A program made the translations under genes and the position numbers. Of a DNA stretch of 38,339 bases, positions 1 through 7,743 are shown one piece after another. Origin of the DNA: an uncultured Rhodospirillales bacterium (GTDB taxonomy: Bacteria > Pseudomonadota > Alphaproteobacteria > Acetobacterales > Acetobacteraceae); assembly GCA_903893975.1 (NCBI GenBank), contig CAITOL010000012.1, positions 1 to 38,339 on the forward strand, written 5' to 3'. The notes below the pieces were generated by a model that had not been told where the DNA came from, did no database searches, and was given only the letters and a program-made list of their open reading frames with translations. How positions within the stretch are numbered: position 1 is the stretch's first letter; the number at the start of each line of letters is the position of its first letter.

Positions 1-534
1 GCATAGCCGGTGACCCGTCGGCAGCACGACGAAGATGCGCTCGGTCCAGAGCTGCCGGCCCTCGCAACCTGGCCAATCCGCGCAGCCGGTTATGAACGCG
101 ACATCGAGCTGATGCGTTCGGATCGCGGCGATATGGTCAGCGGGATTGCCGTCGATGAAGGTGAGTTTGACGGCCGGGCGTTGAGCGCCGAAGGCGTCGA
201 TCAGATCGGACAGAAACCCTGATGCCAATGACGAGAATATCCCGATCCTGATGTGGCCGTCCTCCCCTCGTCCGATTGCCGCCGCCTCGGCCCGCGCGAG
301 GCCGATCTCATTGAGCGCCTTGCGGCCACGTTGGACGAATTGCTTTCCGGCATTCGTGAGTGTCACGCCATTGGGGGTGCGGATGAAGAACGCCGTTCCC
401 AACCGTTCCTCAAGCTCGCGGATACGGCGACTGATCGCCGATTCCTGAACACCAAGTGCCGCAGCAGCCCGCCTGAAACTTCCGTGGTCCGCTGCCGCAA
501 TAACATACTGGATGTGACGCACCTGAACCGACAA
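1..534 (-). CDS. LysR-family transcriptional regulator, 3' end outside window
   Basis: The 178 visible codons run off the left edge. Residues 1-62 or so form a LysR winged helix-turn-helix: a segment rich in Ala with RRAAAALGVQESAISRRI, then the wing ending LFxRxxxGVxLT-like (here FFIRTPNGVTLTNAG). The start of the periplasmic-binding-like effector domain follows (GHIRIGIFSSLASGFL, then DGNPADHIAAI). I start it at TTG 534-532 because GGAGG (542-546 on the opposite strand) sits seven bases upstream and an in-frame TGA directly precedes it; GTG at 522-520 is the alternative. LysR proteins are usually about 300 residues, so roughly 40% is missing. Codon use is less GC-biased than in genes to the right. 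Target and inducer cannot be told; no divergent partner gene is visible. Confidence 0.9.
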   Translation of the reverse strand, partial: MSVQVRHIQYVIAAADHGSFRRAAAALGVQESAISRRIRELEERLGTAFFIRTPNGVTLTNAGKQFVQRGRKALNEIGLARAEAAAIGRGEDGHIRIGIFSSLASGFLSDLIDAFGAQRPAVKLTFIDGNPADHIAAIRTHQLDVAFITGCADWPGCEGRQLWTERIFVVLPTGHRLC

Positions 535-933
535 TCAGCGACCTCCACGCTATGGTCATGTCGATGATCGATCTTTTGTACTGAACTGCTCTGAAAAATA
601 TACGGCGAATTTTATTCCAAATTGGATTCAACTTTATCCATCATATCATCGGTCTTGGTCGCCTCTCCGGATCTTGCGAGATTTTCGTCCACAGTGCGAA
701 TTTCGAAATCGGCCATGCAACGGGCGAATTTCGCGGACCGTGATCACGGTGGGCGTCGACAATTAGGCTACGTCGGTTCGGGAACCCGCCACGACCGATT
801 TCGTCCAACCCGTTTTCGAGCCTGGCGATGCGGTAGTGCGGACCCTTCCACTCGCCGAATTCGGGAATGGCTCGGTCCAATGGCACGCCATGATATCCGG
901 GCGCGCGACGGCAATCGCTGACAATATGCTGAC
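535..933. other. About 400 bases without a convincing gene
   Basis: The first 120 bases are AT-rich and probably hold the LysR promoter. The rest is GC-rich but no frame shows a recognisable domain, and no candidate start has a good ribosome binding site. A minus-strand open frame from GTG 886 to 641 (81 codons) has plausible amino-acid composition, but I recognise nothing in it and it may be a gene remnant. Confidence 0.5.
616..626. promoter_or_regulatory. Inverted repeat upstream of the LysR gene, possible operator
   Basis: TCCAA-A-TTGGA is a perfect 5-bp inverted repeat in a locally AT-rich stretch about 82 bases upstream of the LysR start. LysR proteins commonly bind short interrupted palindromes upstream of their own gene. 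It is short enough to be chance. Confidence 0.25.
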
Positions 934-961
934 AAAAAAGCGGCGGCTGACCATTGTCAGC
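934..961 (-). terminator. Second possible terminator downstream of tRNA-Gly
   Basis: On the minus strand a perfect 6-bp stem GCTGAC/GTCAGC with loop AATG (plus-strand 946-961) is followed, after a GC-rich gap of six bases, by six T (934-939). It lies just beyond the first hairpin and could act as a back-up terminator. Two further copies of GCTGACAA on the plus strand (917 and 928) lie next to it. Confidence 0.4.
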
Positions 962-982
962 AAAAACAGCCCCGAAGGGCTG
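962..982 (-). terminator. Rho-independent terminator of the tRNA-Gly gene
   Basis: On the minus strand CAGCCC-TTCG-GGGCTG forms a 6-bp GC-rich stem with a UUCG tetraloop, immediately followed by TTTTT. It begins about 30 bases past the tRNA 3' end, the right orientation and distance to end the tRNA transcript. Confidence 0.85.
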
Positions 983-1013
983 CTTTCAACCGTCTGATTT
1001 TGCTGGGAAATTT

Positions 1014-1088
1014 TGGAGCGGGCGAAGGGATTCGAACCCTCGACCCCAACCTTGGCAAGGTTGTGCTCTACCCCTGAGCTACGCCCGC
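1014..1088 (-). tRNA. tRNA-Gly (anticodon GCC), CCA encoded
   Basis: The minus strand gives a full cloverleaf. The acceptor stem GCGGGCG pairs with CGCCCGC, a D-arm follows (TAGCTCAGGGGTAGAGC), the anticodon loop TTGCCAA carries GCC, and the T-arm contains GGTTCGAATCC. The discriminator T and encoded CCA follow. The gene stands alone with its own terminator. Its 3' end faces the less GC-biased LysR region, a typical integration site for genomic islands. Confidence 0.97.
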
Positions 1089-1303
1089 ATCCGGCAGCCG
1101 ACTGGGTGGTCGGTATCGGCTGGTGGCGGCCTTCTATGCCCGATCTTCGGAGCGCGCAACCCCCTGAATGCAGATGGGGAATACCAAATTGCATGGCACA
1201 CTTGCCGACGGGCGGAAATCATGGCTTGTGCAGCGGAACAATCGACCACACCTAATCGGCTACAACGCGCCTCCACCGGGGGCCACGCCACGGGAAGCAG
1301 CTA

Positions 1304-2236
1304 ATGGACACGCTTATCGGCCAAACCGGTCCGCAATCCGGCGCCGGGGACATGATTGTCGACGGCACTCAGGCCACTTTCATGCAGGATGTCATCGAGA
1401 CGTCGAAAACCGTCCCGGTTCTGGTGGATTTCTGGGCGACTTGGTGTGGCCCGTGCAAAACCCTGACCCCGAGTCTCGAGCGCGTGGTGCGGGCGGCTGG
1501 CGGTCGGGTGAAGCTGGTGAAGATCGATATCGACGCCAACCGGGCGTTGGTGCAGCAGCTGACCCAGTTGGGCCTGCCGTTGCAGTCCGTGCCGACGGTG
1601 GCGGCGTTCTGGCGTGGCCAGATTGCCGATATTTTCCAGGGCGCGCTGCCGGAGAGCGAGATCAAGCGCTTTGTTGAGGCGCTGCTGAAGGCGGCCGGCG
1701 GGGCGATGCCGACCACCGAATTGCTGGCCGAGGCCAAGACGGCGATGGAGGCCGGGCAGTTCGATGTGGCGGCCGGCACCTATAGCGAGGTGTTGCAGGC
1801 CGAGCCGGAGAACCCGGAGGGCTGGGGTGGGCTGATCCGGGCGTTGCTGGGCCTGGGTGAGGAAGCCGAGGCGGTGGATGCGCTGTCGCGCGTGCCGGAG
1901 AAAATTGCCGAGCATGCCGAAATTGCCGGGGCGCGGAGCGCGTTGGCGCTGGCGCAGGAAGGCCGTGCGGCCGCAGCACAGGTGGGGCAGTACGAGGCAC
2001 GGCTGGCCGCCAACCCGAATGATCATGAGGCACGCTACGACCTCGCCACTGCGCTGAACGCCAATGACCAGCGCGAGGAGGCGGCCGACGCGCTGCTGGA
2101 GATTATGCGCCGCGACCGCAAGTGGAACGAGGACGCGGCCCGGTTGCAGTTGCTGAAATTCTTTGAGGCCTGGGGCTTCGATGATGCCGCGACCATGGCG
2201 GCGCGGCGCAAATTATCTGCCTTGTTGTTCGCCTGA
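1304..2236 (+). CDS. cnoX: Thioredoxin-TPR protein, CnoX/YbbN-type co-chaperone
   Basis: The 310-residue protein has an N-terminal thioredoxin fold (about residues 18-125) with the active site WCGPC at 47-51 and the cis-proline region SVPTVAAF. TPR-like helices follow to the C-terminus (LLAEAKTAMEAGQFDVAAG onward; NPNDHEARYDLATAL). This is the CnoX/YbbN layout: a holdase that protects clients from oxidation and hands them to chaperonin or DnaK. Many alphaproteobacterial members keep the CxxC that E. coli CnoX lacks, so redox activity is plausible. ATG 1304 has GGGAAG six bases upstream. Its TGA overlaps the next ATG by one base, and four genes on this strand form one transcription unit. There is no signal peptide, so it is cytoplasmic. 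Confidence 0.93.
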   Translation: MDTLIGQTGPQSGAGDMIVDGTQATFMQDVIETSKTVPVLVDFWATWCGPCKTLTPSLERVVRAAGGRVKLVKIDIDANRALVQQLTQLGLPLQSVPTVAAFWRGQIADIFQGALPESEIKRFVEALLKAAGGAMPTTELLAEAKTAMEAGQFDVAAGTYSEVLQAEPENPEGWGGLIRALLGLGEEAEAVDALSRVPEKIAEHAEIAGARSALALAQEGRAAAAQVGQYEARLAANPNDHEARYDLATALNANDQREEAADALLEIMRRDRKWNEDAARLQLLKFFEAWGFDDAATMAARRKLSALLFA

Positions 2237-2880
2237 TGCCGCTTTCGGCGCTGCCGTTCCCGGACAGCTTCCCGGTCTTTCCGCTGACCGGGGCTTTGCT
2301 GCTGCCCGGGGGCAAGCTGCCGCTGAATATTTTTGAGCAGCGCTACCTCGCGCTGGTGGATGATGCGTTGGCGGCCGGGCGGATGTTCGGGATGATCCAG
2401 CCCGACCCGGTGCTGGCCGATGGCGCCAACGGCCCGGCTTTGTATCGGGTGGGGTGCCTGGGCCGCCTGGTGTCGTTCAGTGAAACCGAGGATGGCCGCT
2501 ATCTGATCACCTTGCTGGGCGTGGCGCGATTTCAGGTGGTGGAAGAACTGCCGATGCGCCAGGGCTATCGCCGGGTGCAGGCGCATAAATTGCCGTTTGC
2601 GGCCGGGTTGGCGGCGGATCGGTTCGACCGTGCCGGGCTGCTGGCGGCGTTGCGGCCATTTTTCACCCGGCACGGCATGGATGTGAACTGGGACTCGGTG
2701 GAACGGATGCCGTTGGAGGCGCTGATCACCACGCTGGCGATGGTCTGCCCGTTCGACCCGGCGGAAAAACAGGCGCTGCTGGAATGCGATGGGGTGGAGG
2801 CGCAGGCGGCCGCCCTGTTGACGTTGCTGCGGATGGACGCCTACGCCATCGCCGATGTGCCGCATCACGGCTTCAGCTGA
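2236..2880 (+). CDS. LON substrate-binding-domain protein (stand-alone)
   Basis: This 214-residue protein corresponds to the N-terminal substrate-binding domain of Lon protease without ATPase or peptidase parts. It opens with the family signature [20 protein letters not shown] and has a helical second half. It is cytoplasmic and its exact role is unknown, although such proteins often sit beside thioredoxin/CnoX and Trm112 genes in alphaproteobacteria. The start codon overlaps the upstream stop (TGATG), implying translational coupling. A role in recognising damaged substrates, as Lon's domain does, would be inference only. Confidence 0.9.
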   Translation: MPLSALPFPDSFPVFPLTGALLLPGGKLPLNIFEQRYLALVDDALAAGRMFGMIQPDPVLADGANGPALYRVGCLGRLVSFSETEDGRYLITLLGVARFQVVEELPMRQGYRRVQAHKLPFAAGLAADRFDRAGLLAALRPFFTRHGMDVNWDSVERMPLEALITTLAMVCPFDPAEKQALLECDGVEAQAAALLTLLRMDAYAIADVPHHGFS

Positions 2881-2893
2881 AGGACCTGCCGCT

Positions 2894-3082
2894 ATGAACG
2901 CTTCTGTCCCGGTCGACCCGCGACTGCTGGAAATCCTGGTCTGCCCGCTGACCAAAACCGCTTTGGTCTACGACCGGGAACGCGACGAACTGATCAGCAC
3001 GGCCGCGGGGCTGGCGTATCCGATTCGCGACGGCATCCCGATTATGCTGCCGGAAGAGGCACGGAAGTTGGACGAGGCCTGA
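2894..3082 (+). CDS. Trm112-family small protein
   Basis: The 62-residue protein has the bacterial Trm112/YcaR pattern: [17 protein letters not shown], a short strand pair, then [18 protein letters not shown]. Eukaryotic Trm112 activates methyltransferases for tRNA, rRNA and release factors; bacterial members are small and their partners are poorly defined. Only one Cys of the original zinc site is visible, as is common in alphaproteobacterial members. I chose ATG 2894, which has AAGGA at 2880-2884 and lines up with the family start; an in-frame upstream extension has no homology. Its stop overlaps the next start (TGATG). Confidence 0.92.
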   Translation: MNASVPVDPRLLEILVCPLTKTALVYDRERDELISTAAGLAYPIRDGIPIMLPEEARKLDEA

Positions 3083-3435
3083 TGCCGGTTCCCACGGAAC
3101 TGCGTTTGCGCCGGGCGGAGAAGCTGCTGGAGGTCGATTTCGACGACGGCGCGCGCTTCGTGTTGCCGGCGGAGTATCTGCGGGTGGAAAGCCCGAGCGC
3201 CGAGGTGCAGGGGCACGGGCCGAACGAGCGCAAAACCATCGCCGGGCGCCGGCATGTGGGCATGCTCGGCCTGGAGCCGGTGGGCAATTATGCGGTGCGG
3301 ATTTTGTTTGATGATCTGCACGATACCGGGATTTTCTCCTGGGATTACCTGCACGAACTGGGACGGGAGCGTGCGACCAAGTGGCAGGCCTATCTGGATG
3401 CGCTGCACCGCCAGGGGTTAAGTCGCGACCCGTAG
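3082..3435 (+). CDS. DUF971 (gamma-butyrobetaine hydroxylase-like N-terminal domain) protein
   Basis: The 117-residue single-domain protein matches the DUF971/GBBH-like N-terminal family: LRLRRAEKLLEVDFDDG, then LPAEYLRVESPSAEVQGHG, and the C-terminal GNYAVRILFDDLHDTGIFSWDYL. In eukaryotes this domain precedes 2-oxoglutarate oxygenases; the bacterial stand-alone form often sits near Fe-S assembly or Trm112 genes and has been linked to Fe-S handling. It is last in the cnoX transcription unit and is coupled to the Trm112 gene by TGATG. Confidence 0.93.
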   Translation: MPVPTELRLRRAEKLLEVDFDDGARFVLPAEYLRVESPSAEVQGHGPNERKTIAGRRHVGMLGLEPVGNYAVRILFDDLHDTGIFSWDYLHELGRERATKWQAYLDALHRQGLSRDP

Positions 3436-3438
3436 CGT

Positions 3439-3465
3439 CGGCATGGCTTCCACCCTGCCATGCCG
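3439..3465. promoter_or_regulatory. Inverted repeat between DUF971 and the ThDP-enzyme gene
   Basis: CGGCATGGC (3439-3447) and GCCATGCCG (3457-3465) are a perfect 9-bp inverted repeat around a 9-base spacer, starting four bases after the DUF971 stop. It could be a transcript-end hairpin, but there is no T-run, so factor-assisted termination or an operator for the next gene are equally possible. Confidence 0.45.
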
Positions 3466-3506
3466 CGTGCCAACATCGGGGCAAGCACAGGTGAGGGAGC
3501 GCAGAC

Positions 3507-5126
3507 ATGGCACGCATGACGGGCGGCGAGGCATTGGTCGATGGCCTGCTACGGCACGGGATCGACACGATTTTCGGACTGCCGGGGGTGCAGCTTTACG
3601 GCCTGTTCGATGCGCTGGGCCGCAATGCCAACCGCATCCGGCTGATCAACGCCCGGCATGAGCAGACCACCGCCTATATGGCGCTGGGCTATGCCTATGC
3701 GACCGGCAAGCCGGCGGTCTTTACCGTGGTGCCCGGGCCGGGGGTGCTGAACACCACCGCCGCGTTGGCGACGGCCTGGGGGGTGAACATGCCGGTGCTG
3801 TGCCTGACCGGGCAAGTGCCGAGCGGGTTTATCGGCCGCGGGCGTGGGCAGTTGCACGAATTGCCGGACCAGTTGGCGACGTTGAAATCGCTGCTGAAAT
3901 GGGCCGAGCGGATCGAGGTGCCGGAACAGGCGCCGTATCTGCTGGCGCGCGCGTTCCAGGAAATGTTGTCTGGCCGGCAGAGCCCGGTGGCGCTGGAAAT
4001 GCCGGCGGATCAATTCACCGTCGTCGCGGATATCGAGCCGCAGGACCCGCTGCCGCTGCACCCCAAGCCGACGCTGGACCGGGTGAAGCTGGCGGCGCTG
4101 GCGCAGGCGATTGATGCGGCCAAGCACCCGATGATCTGGGTGGGCGGCGGCGCGCTGGATGCGAGCGCGGAAATTACCGAATTTGCCGAGCGCATCGGTG
4201 CGCCGGTGGGGGCGCTGCGCACCGGCAAGGGGATTGTCGATAGCCGCCATCCGCTCTCGGTCAGCGTGGCGTCGGGGCATAAATTATGGGCCGAGTGTGA
4301 TCTGCTGATTGGCTTCGGCACCCGGCTGACGCCGCCTTTGGTCAGTTGGGGCGCGCGGCCGGCCGGGTTGAAAGTGGCGCGGGTGGATATCGACCCGGTG
4401 GAGATGCGCCGCTTACCGGTGGATTTCGGCATTATCGGCGATGCGGCGCAGGCTGCGCGGGCGCTAACCGGCCTGGTGGCGGCGAAGGCGAACCCGGCGC
4501 GCGCGGCGGCGATCGCCAGCGCCAAGGCGGAAACCGCCATCGCCATCCAGTCGGTGCAGCCGCAAATGTCGTTGGTGGAGGCGATCCGCGACGTGCTGCC
4601 GGAGGATGGGATTTTCTGCGATGAAATGACCCAGGTTGGCTATGCCAGTTGGTTCGGGTTGCCGAGCTACGCGCCGCGCTCGTTCGTGACCTCCGGCTTT
4701 TCCGGCACGCTGGGCGCGGGGGTTCCGACCGCTTTGGGGGTGAAGGTGGCGTTCCCGAACCGCGCGGTGGTGGCGGTGACCGGGGATGGCGGGTTTTTGT
4801 TCGGCGGCGCGGAACTGGCGACCGCGGTGCAGCACGGCATTAACCTGGTAATCGTGCTGGTGAACAATTCGGCCTACGGCAACGTCAAGCGCGACCAGAA
4901 GCGGCTGTTTGAAGGCCGGCATGCCGGCAGTGAGTTGGTGAACCCGGATTTCCAGACCTATGCCCGGGCTTTCGGGGTGCCATCCTGGCGGGTGACGGAT
5001 GCGGACGGGCTGCGGGTGGCGCTGCGCGAGGCGCTGGCGGCCAATTCGCCGGCGTTGGTGGAGGTGATCACCGATATCGACAAGGAGCCGTTGCCGTTCG
5101 CCTTCATCGCCCCTGGCCGCCGTTAG
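3507..5126 (+). CDS. Thiamine-diphosphate enzyme of the acetolactate-synthase type
   Basis: The 539-residue protein has the three domains of ThDP enzymes: Pyr (about 1-165), a central domain (about 190-320) and PP (about 360-530). Residue E52 (ARHEQTTAYMALGYA) is the ThDP-activating glutamate, and the metal/diphosphate motif TGDGGFLF...VNNSAYGN lies around 425-455. It resembles the acetolactate synthase large subunit, oxalyl-CoA decarboxylase and benzoylformate decarboxylase groups, but no regulatory (ilvH-like) subunit gene follows. A 2-oxo acid decarboxylase or carboligase outside branched-chain synthesis is therefore likelier; the substrate cannot be read. The ATG has a purine-rich GAGGGAGCG upstream. 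It stands alone and converges with the lipoprotein gene three bases away. Confidence 0.9.
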   Translation: MARMTGGEALVDGLLRHGIDTIFGLPGVQLYGLFDALGRNANRIRLINARHEQTTAYMALGYAYATGKPAVFTVVPGPGVLNTTAALATAWGVNMPVLCLTGQVPSGFIGRGRGQLHELPDQLATLKSLLKWAERIEVPEQAPYLLARAFQEMLSGRQSPVALEMPADQFTVVADIEPQDPLPLHPKPTLDRVKLAALAQAIDAAKHPMIWVGGGALDASAEITEFAERIGAPVGALRTGKGIVDSRHPLSVSVASGHKLWAECDLLIGFGTRLTPPLVSWGARPAGLKVARVDIDPVEMRRLPVDFGIIGDAAQAARALTGLVAAKANPARAAAIASAKAETAIAIQSVQPQMSLVEAIRDVLPEDGIFCDEMTQVGYASWFGLPSYAPRSFVTSGFSGTLGAGVPTALGVKVAFPNRAVVAVTGDGGFLFGGAELATAVQHGINLVIVLVNNSAYGNVKRDQKRLFEGRHAGSELVNPDFQTYARAFGVPSWRVTDADGLRVALREALAANSPALVEVITDIDKEPLPFAFIAPGRR

Positions 5127-5129
5127 GCG

Positions 5130-5492
5130 CTACGGCCAGGGCCGCAGCCGGCGGGCATCCTGTTCGGCGGTCAGCGCGCGCGGGCCGTCGGCGATGGGGG
5201 TGGGCAGGTTGGGGAAGGCCTCCGGGTTGAGCCAGCATTCGACTCGGCCCAGGCTGCGGGTGCAAAACGGCAGTGGCTCCGGCGGCGGCAGGATGGCGGT
5301 GCAGTAGGGTTTGTGGCGTTCCCAATGCACGATCGAGCAATCCTGGCCGGTGGCGGCGGAGACGGCGATGTCCCCCACGCTGCGGCCGGCGACGGCGACG
5401 CTGCCGATATTGGCGCCCAGCAGCGCGCCGGTTGGCTCGATACAGCCGGTGAGCGGGAGCAGCAGGGCGAGCAGGGCAGGGGAGATGCGCAT
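5130..5492 (-). CDS. Small predicted lipoprotein, function unknown
   Basis: The 120-residue product starts with a lipoprotein signal peptide, MRISPALLALLLPLTGC, with C17 as the lipidation site (lipobox LTGC). The mature part has a glycine/alanine-rich hydrophobic stretch (ALLGANIGSVAVAGRSVGD) and then four further Cys residues (QDCS, PYCT, PFCT, VECWL) that could form two disulfides in the periplasm. It ends in a proline-rich tail. I recognise no family. It is convergent with the ThDP-enzyme gene and divergent from the TPR gene to the right. Confidence 0.75.
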   Translation of the reverse strand: MRISPALLALLLPLTGCIEPTGALLGANIGSVAVAGRSVGDIAVSAATGQDCSIVHWERHKPYCTAILPPPEPLPFCTRSLGRVECWLNPEAFPNLPTPIADGPRALTAEQDARRLRPWP

Positions 5493-5535
5493 GGGCGCAG
5501 TCTAGCGGCGATACGTGAATGCGGGGTTGATGTGG

Positions 5536-5580
5536 CGACGTGTTCTGGCGGCGTGTTCTGACGACGTGTTCTGGCGGCGT
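5536..5580. repeat. 13-bp tandem repeat, about 3.5 copies
   Basis: The unit CGACGTGTTCTGG occurs at 5536 and 5562. A variant CGGCGTGTTCTGA lies between them at 5549, and a partial fourth copy (CGGCGT) starts at 5575. The array lies in the intergenic region between the divergent lipoprotein and TPR genes, so copy-number change could alter spacing of promoter elements for either gene. Confidence 0.8.
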
Positions 5581-5692
5581 TTGCTCGAAACGCGCCGCGC
5601 GGCTATGGTCCGCCGCCATTGCGCCCCCGTTCGGGCCGCCCCACCATTTCCGCCCGATCGCTCCATGGTCCGCGGCAGACGAGAGGATCGAA

Positions 5693-6376
5693 GTGTCTGA
5701 TATCTTCGACGAAGTTGACGAGGACCTGCGTGCGGATCGCACGCGGCAATTGCTGCAACGTTATGGCTGGCTGCTGGGCGCGGCGGCGTTGGTGGTGATT
5801 GCCGCCAGCGGCGCGTGGCAGGGGTGGAAATATTACCAGGCGCGGGAGACCGCGCGGGTATCGGCGGTTTATCTTGCGGCGATGCGCAATGCCGAAGCGG
5901 CGGCGCAGCCGAATGCGCCGGAGGCCGCGCGCAGCGCGGCGCTGGCCGGCTTTGATCAGGTGGCGCGCGAGGGGGCCGGGGGCTATCGCGCCGTCGCCCG
6001 GTTGCAGGCCGCAGCCTTGGCGGCGCAGGCCGGGCAGCGCGATCAGGCGCTGGCGCTGTGGGACCAGGTGGCGGCCGATAGCGGTGCCGACCGCCTGCTG
6101 CGCGATGTCGCCAGCCTGCATTGGGGGCTGACCTTGCTGGACACGCCGCAATTGGATGCCGGATTGGCCGAACGGATCGCCGGCCGGTTGAAGCCGCTGC
6201 TGGACCCGACCAACCCGCTAAAGGCTTTGGCGGATGAAGGGCTGGGCCTGCTGGCGATGCGGCAGGGCAATCCTGAGGCCGCGCGTGAGATTTTCAAACG
6301 ACTATCCCAGGATGTGACGGCGCCGCAGGGTGTTCGCGGGCGGGCCAATGGCCTGTTAGCGCAGCTCGGCGGTTGA
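5693..6376 (+). CDS. Membrane-anchored tetratricopeptide protein (YfgM-like)
   Basis: The 227-residue protein has an acidic cytoplasmic N-terminus (SDIFDEVDEDLRADRTRQLL), one transmembrane helix at about 24-44 (YGWLLGAAALVVIAASGAW), and a periplasmic helical-repeat domain with TPR character (AGQRDQALALWDQV; MRQGNPEAAREIFKRL). E. coli YfgM has this layout, associates with SecYEG and PpiD, and is encoded upstream of bamB and der as here. GTG 5693 is chosen because GAGAGGA lies a few bases upstream and the family N-terminus begins there; the open frame extends upstream through the repeat region without homology. The stop TGA overlaps a possible TTG start of bamB. Confidence 0.85.
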   Translation: MSDIFDEVDEDLRADRTRQLLQRYGWLLGAAALVVIAASGAWQGWKYYQARETARVSAVYLAAMRNAEAAAQPNAPEAARSAALAGFDQVAREGAGGYRAVARLQAAALAAQAGQRDQALALWDQVAADSGADRLLRDVASLHWGLTLLDTPQLDAGLAERIAGRLKPLLDPTNPLKALADEGLGLLAMRQGNPEAAREIFKRLSQDVTAPQGVRGRANGLLAQLGG

Positions 6377-6393
6377 CCCGGAAAGGCGTGACG

Positions 6394-7743
6394 ATGCTGA
6401 ATTTGCGTACTCGGTCCAAAAGCCATTTGCAGCGGGCCGCCATGTTGCTGGCTGTGGCGCTGCCGATGAGTGGTTGCGGCGCGTTCGATGGCTGGTTCGG
6501 CGAGGATAAGAAGCCACTGCCGGGCAAGCGCGATCTGGTGTTCGCCGAGCGCGACCCGCTGGCCTTGGGCACGGCGGCGGCGTTGAAGGTGACGTTGCCG
6601 GCCCCGGCCGCGATGGCCGACTGGCCGCAGGCTGGCGGCCGACCGGACCACGACGACGAGCATCCGGCGGCGGGGGCGGCGCTGAGCCGGGCCTGGACCG
6701 CGCGCATTGGTGCCTCTGGCGGCTATCGCGCCAAAATCACCGCCCAGCCGGTGGTGGCCAATGGCCGGGTGTTCACCATGGACAGCGATGCCGGGGTGTC
6801 CGCGTTCGATGCCGCATCGGGCCGGGGGCTGTGGTCGGTAGAAACACAGGCCGAGGATAATCGCAGCACCAATGTGGGCGGCGGCATCTCGGTTGACGGT
6901 GAGACGCTGTATGTGACCACGGGCCGGGCCGATCTGCTGGCGCTGGACGTGACCAATGGCAAAACCCGCTGGCGGGTGAAGCTGCCCAACGCGGCGCGGT
7001 CCGCCCCGACGGTGGGCGATGGGCGGCTTTATGTCTCCACGCTGGATAGCCAGGTGCTGGCCTATGCGTTGAGCGATGGCAGCAAGTTGTGGACGCATCA
7101 GGCGATGAACGCCGATACCTCCATTCTCGGCCTGCCGGCGCCGGCCTTTGCCGATGCGACGGTGGTGGCGGGGTTTGGCTCTGGCGATCTGGTGGCGTTG
7201 CGGGCGGCGACCGGGTCGGTCGCCTGGTTGGACAGTCTGGCTGCGGCGCAGGGCCGGACCTCGATTTCCGAGTTTTCCGCCATCACCGGCATGCCGGTGA
7301 TCAAAGGCGGGCGGGTGCTTGCGACCGGGCTGGGCCGGCAGTTGGTGGCGATCGATCTGCGGTCTGGCCGCCGGTTGTGGGAGCGGGATGTGGCGTCCAC
7401 CGAAACGCCCTGGGTGGCGGGGGATTGGATTTTCGTGCTGGCGTCCAATAATGTGCTGGCAGCCGTATCGCGGCAGGAAGGTCTGACCGCGTGGACGGTG
7501 CAACTGCCGTCGTTCAAGGATATGGAAAAGAAGAAGGACCTGATCCACTGGACCGGGCCGACTTTGCTCGGGGACCGGCTGGTGGTGGCCGGCACCAATG
7601 GGGAGGCGCTGTCGATCAGCCCTTATACCGGGGAGATTCTGGGCAAGCAGTCCCTGCCGGGGCCGATTGCGGTCGCGCCGGTGGTGGCGGGCGGCACGCT
7701 GTATGTGGTGACCGATGATGCCACCCTGACGGCGCTGCGCTAG
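6394..7743 (+). CDS. bamB: Outer-membrane assembly lipoprotein BamB (PQQ-like beta-propeller)
   Basis: The 449-residue product begins with a lipoprotein signal ending LPMSGC (C28). An eight-bladed beta-propeller of PQQ-like repeats follows, with recurring blade-end motifs such as GRGLWSVET, GKTRWRVKLP, GSKLWTHQAM and GRRLWERDV. BamB is the scaffold lipoprotein of the BAM complex that inserts beta-barrel proteins into the outer membrane. ATG 6394 has GGAAAGG seven bases upstream; TTG 6373, overlapping the upstream stop, is a weaker alternative. The yfgM-like/bamB/der order supports the call, although PQQ-propeller homology alone would not separate it from other propeller lipoproteins. Confidence 0.88.
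   Translation: MLNLRTRSKSHLQRAAMLLAVALPMSGCGAFDGWFGEDKKPLPGKRDLVFAERDPLALGTAAALKVTLPAPAAMADWPQAGGRPDHDDEHPAAGAALSRAWTARIGASGGYRAKITAQPVVANGRVFTMDSDAGVSAFDAASGRGLWSVETQAEDNRSTNVGGGISVDGETLYVTTGRADLLALDVTNGKTRWRVKLPNAARSAPTVGDGRLYVSTLDSQVLAYALSDGSKLWTHQAMNADTSILGLPAPAFADATVVAGFGSGDLVALRAATGSVAWLDSLAAAQGRTSISEFSAITGMPVIKGGRVLATGLGRQLVAIDLRSGRRLWERDVASTETPWVAGDWIFVLASNNVLAAVSRQEGLTAWTVQLPSFKDMEKKKDLIHWTGPTLLGDRLVVAGTNGEALSISPYTGEILGKQSLPGPIAVAPVVAGGTLYVVTDDATLTALR

Noticed and set aside
641-886. Minus-strand open frame of 81 codons between LysR and tRNA-Gly
   Set aside because: No family recognised, GTG start without a good ribosome binding site; at best a remnant.
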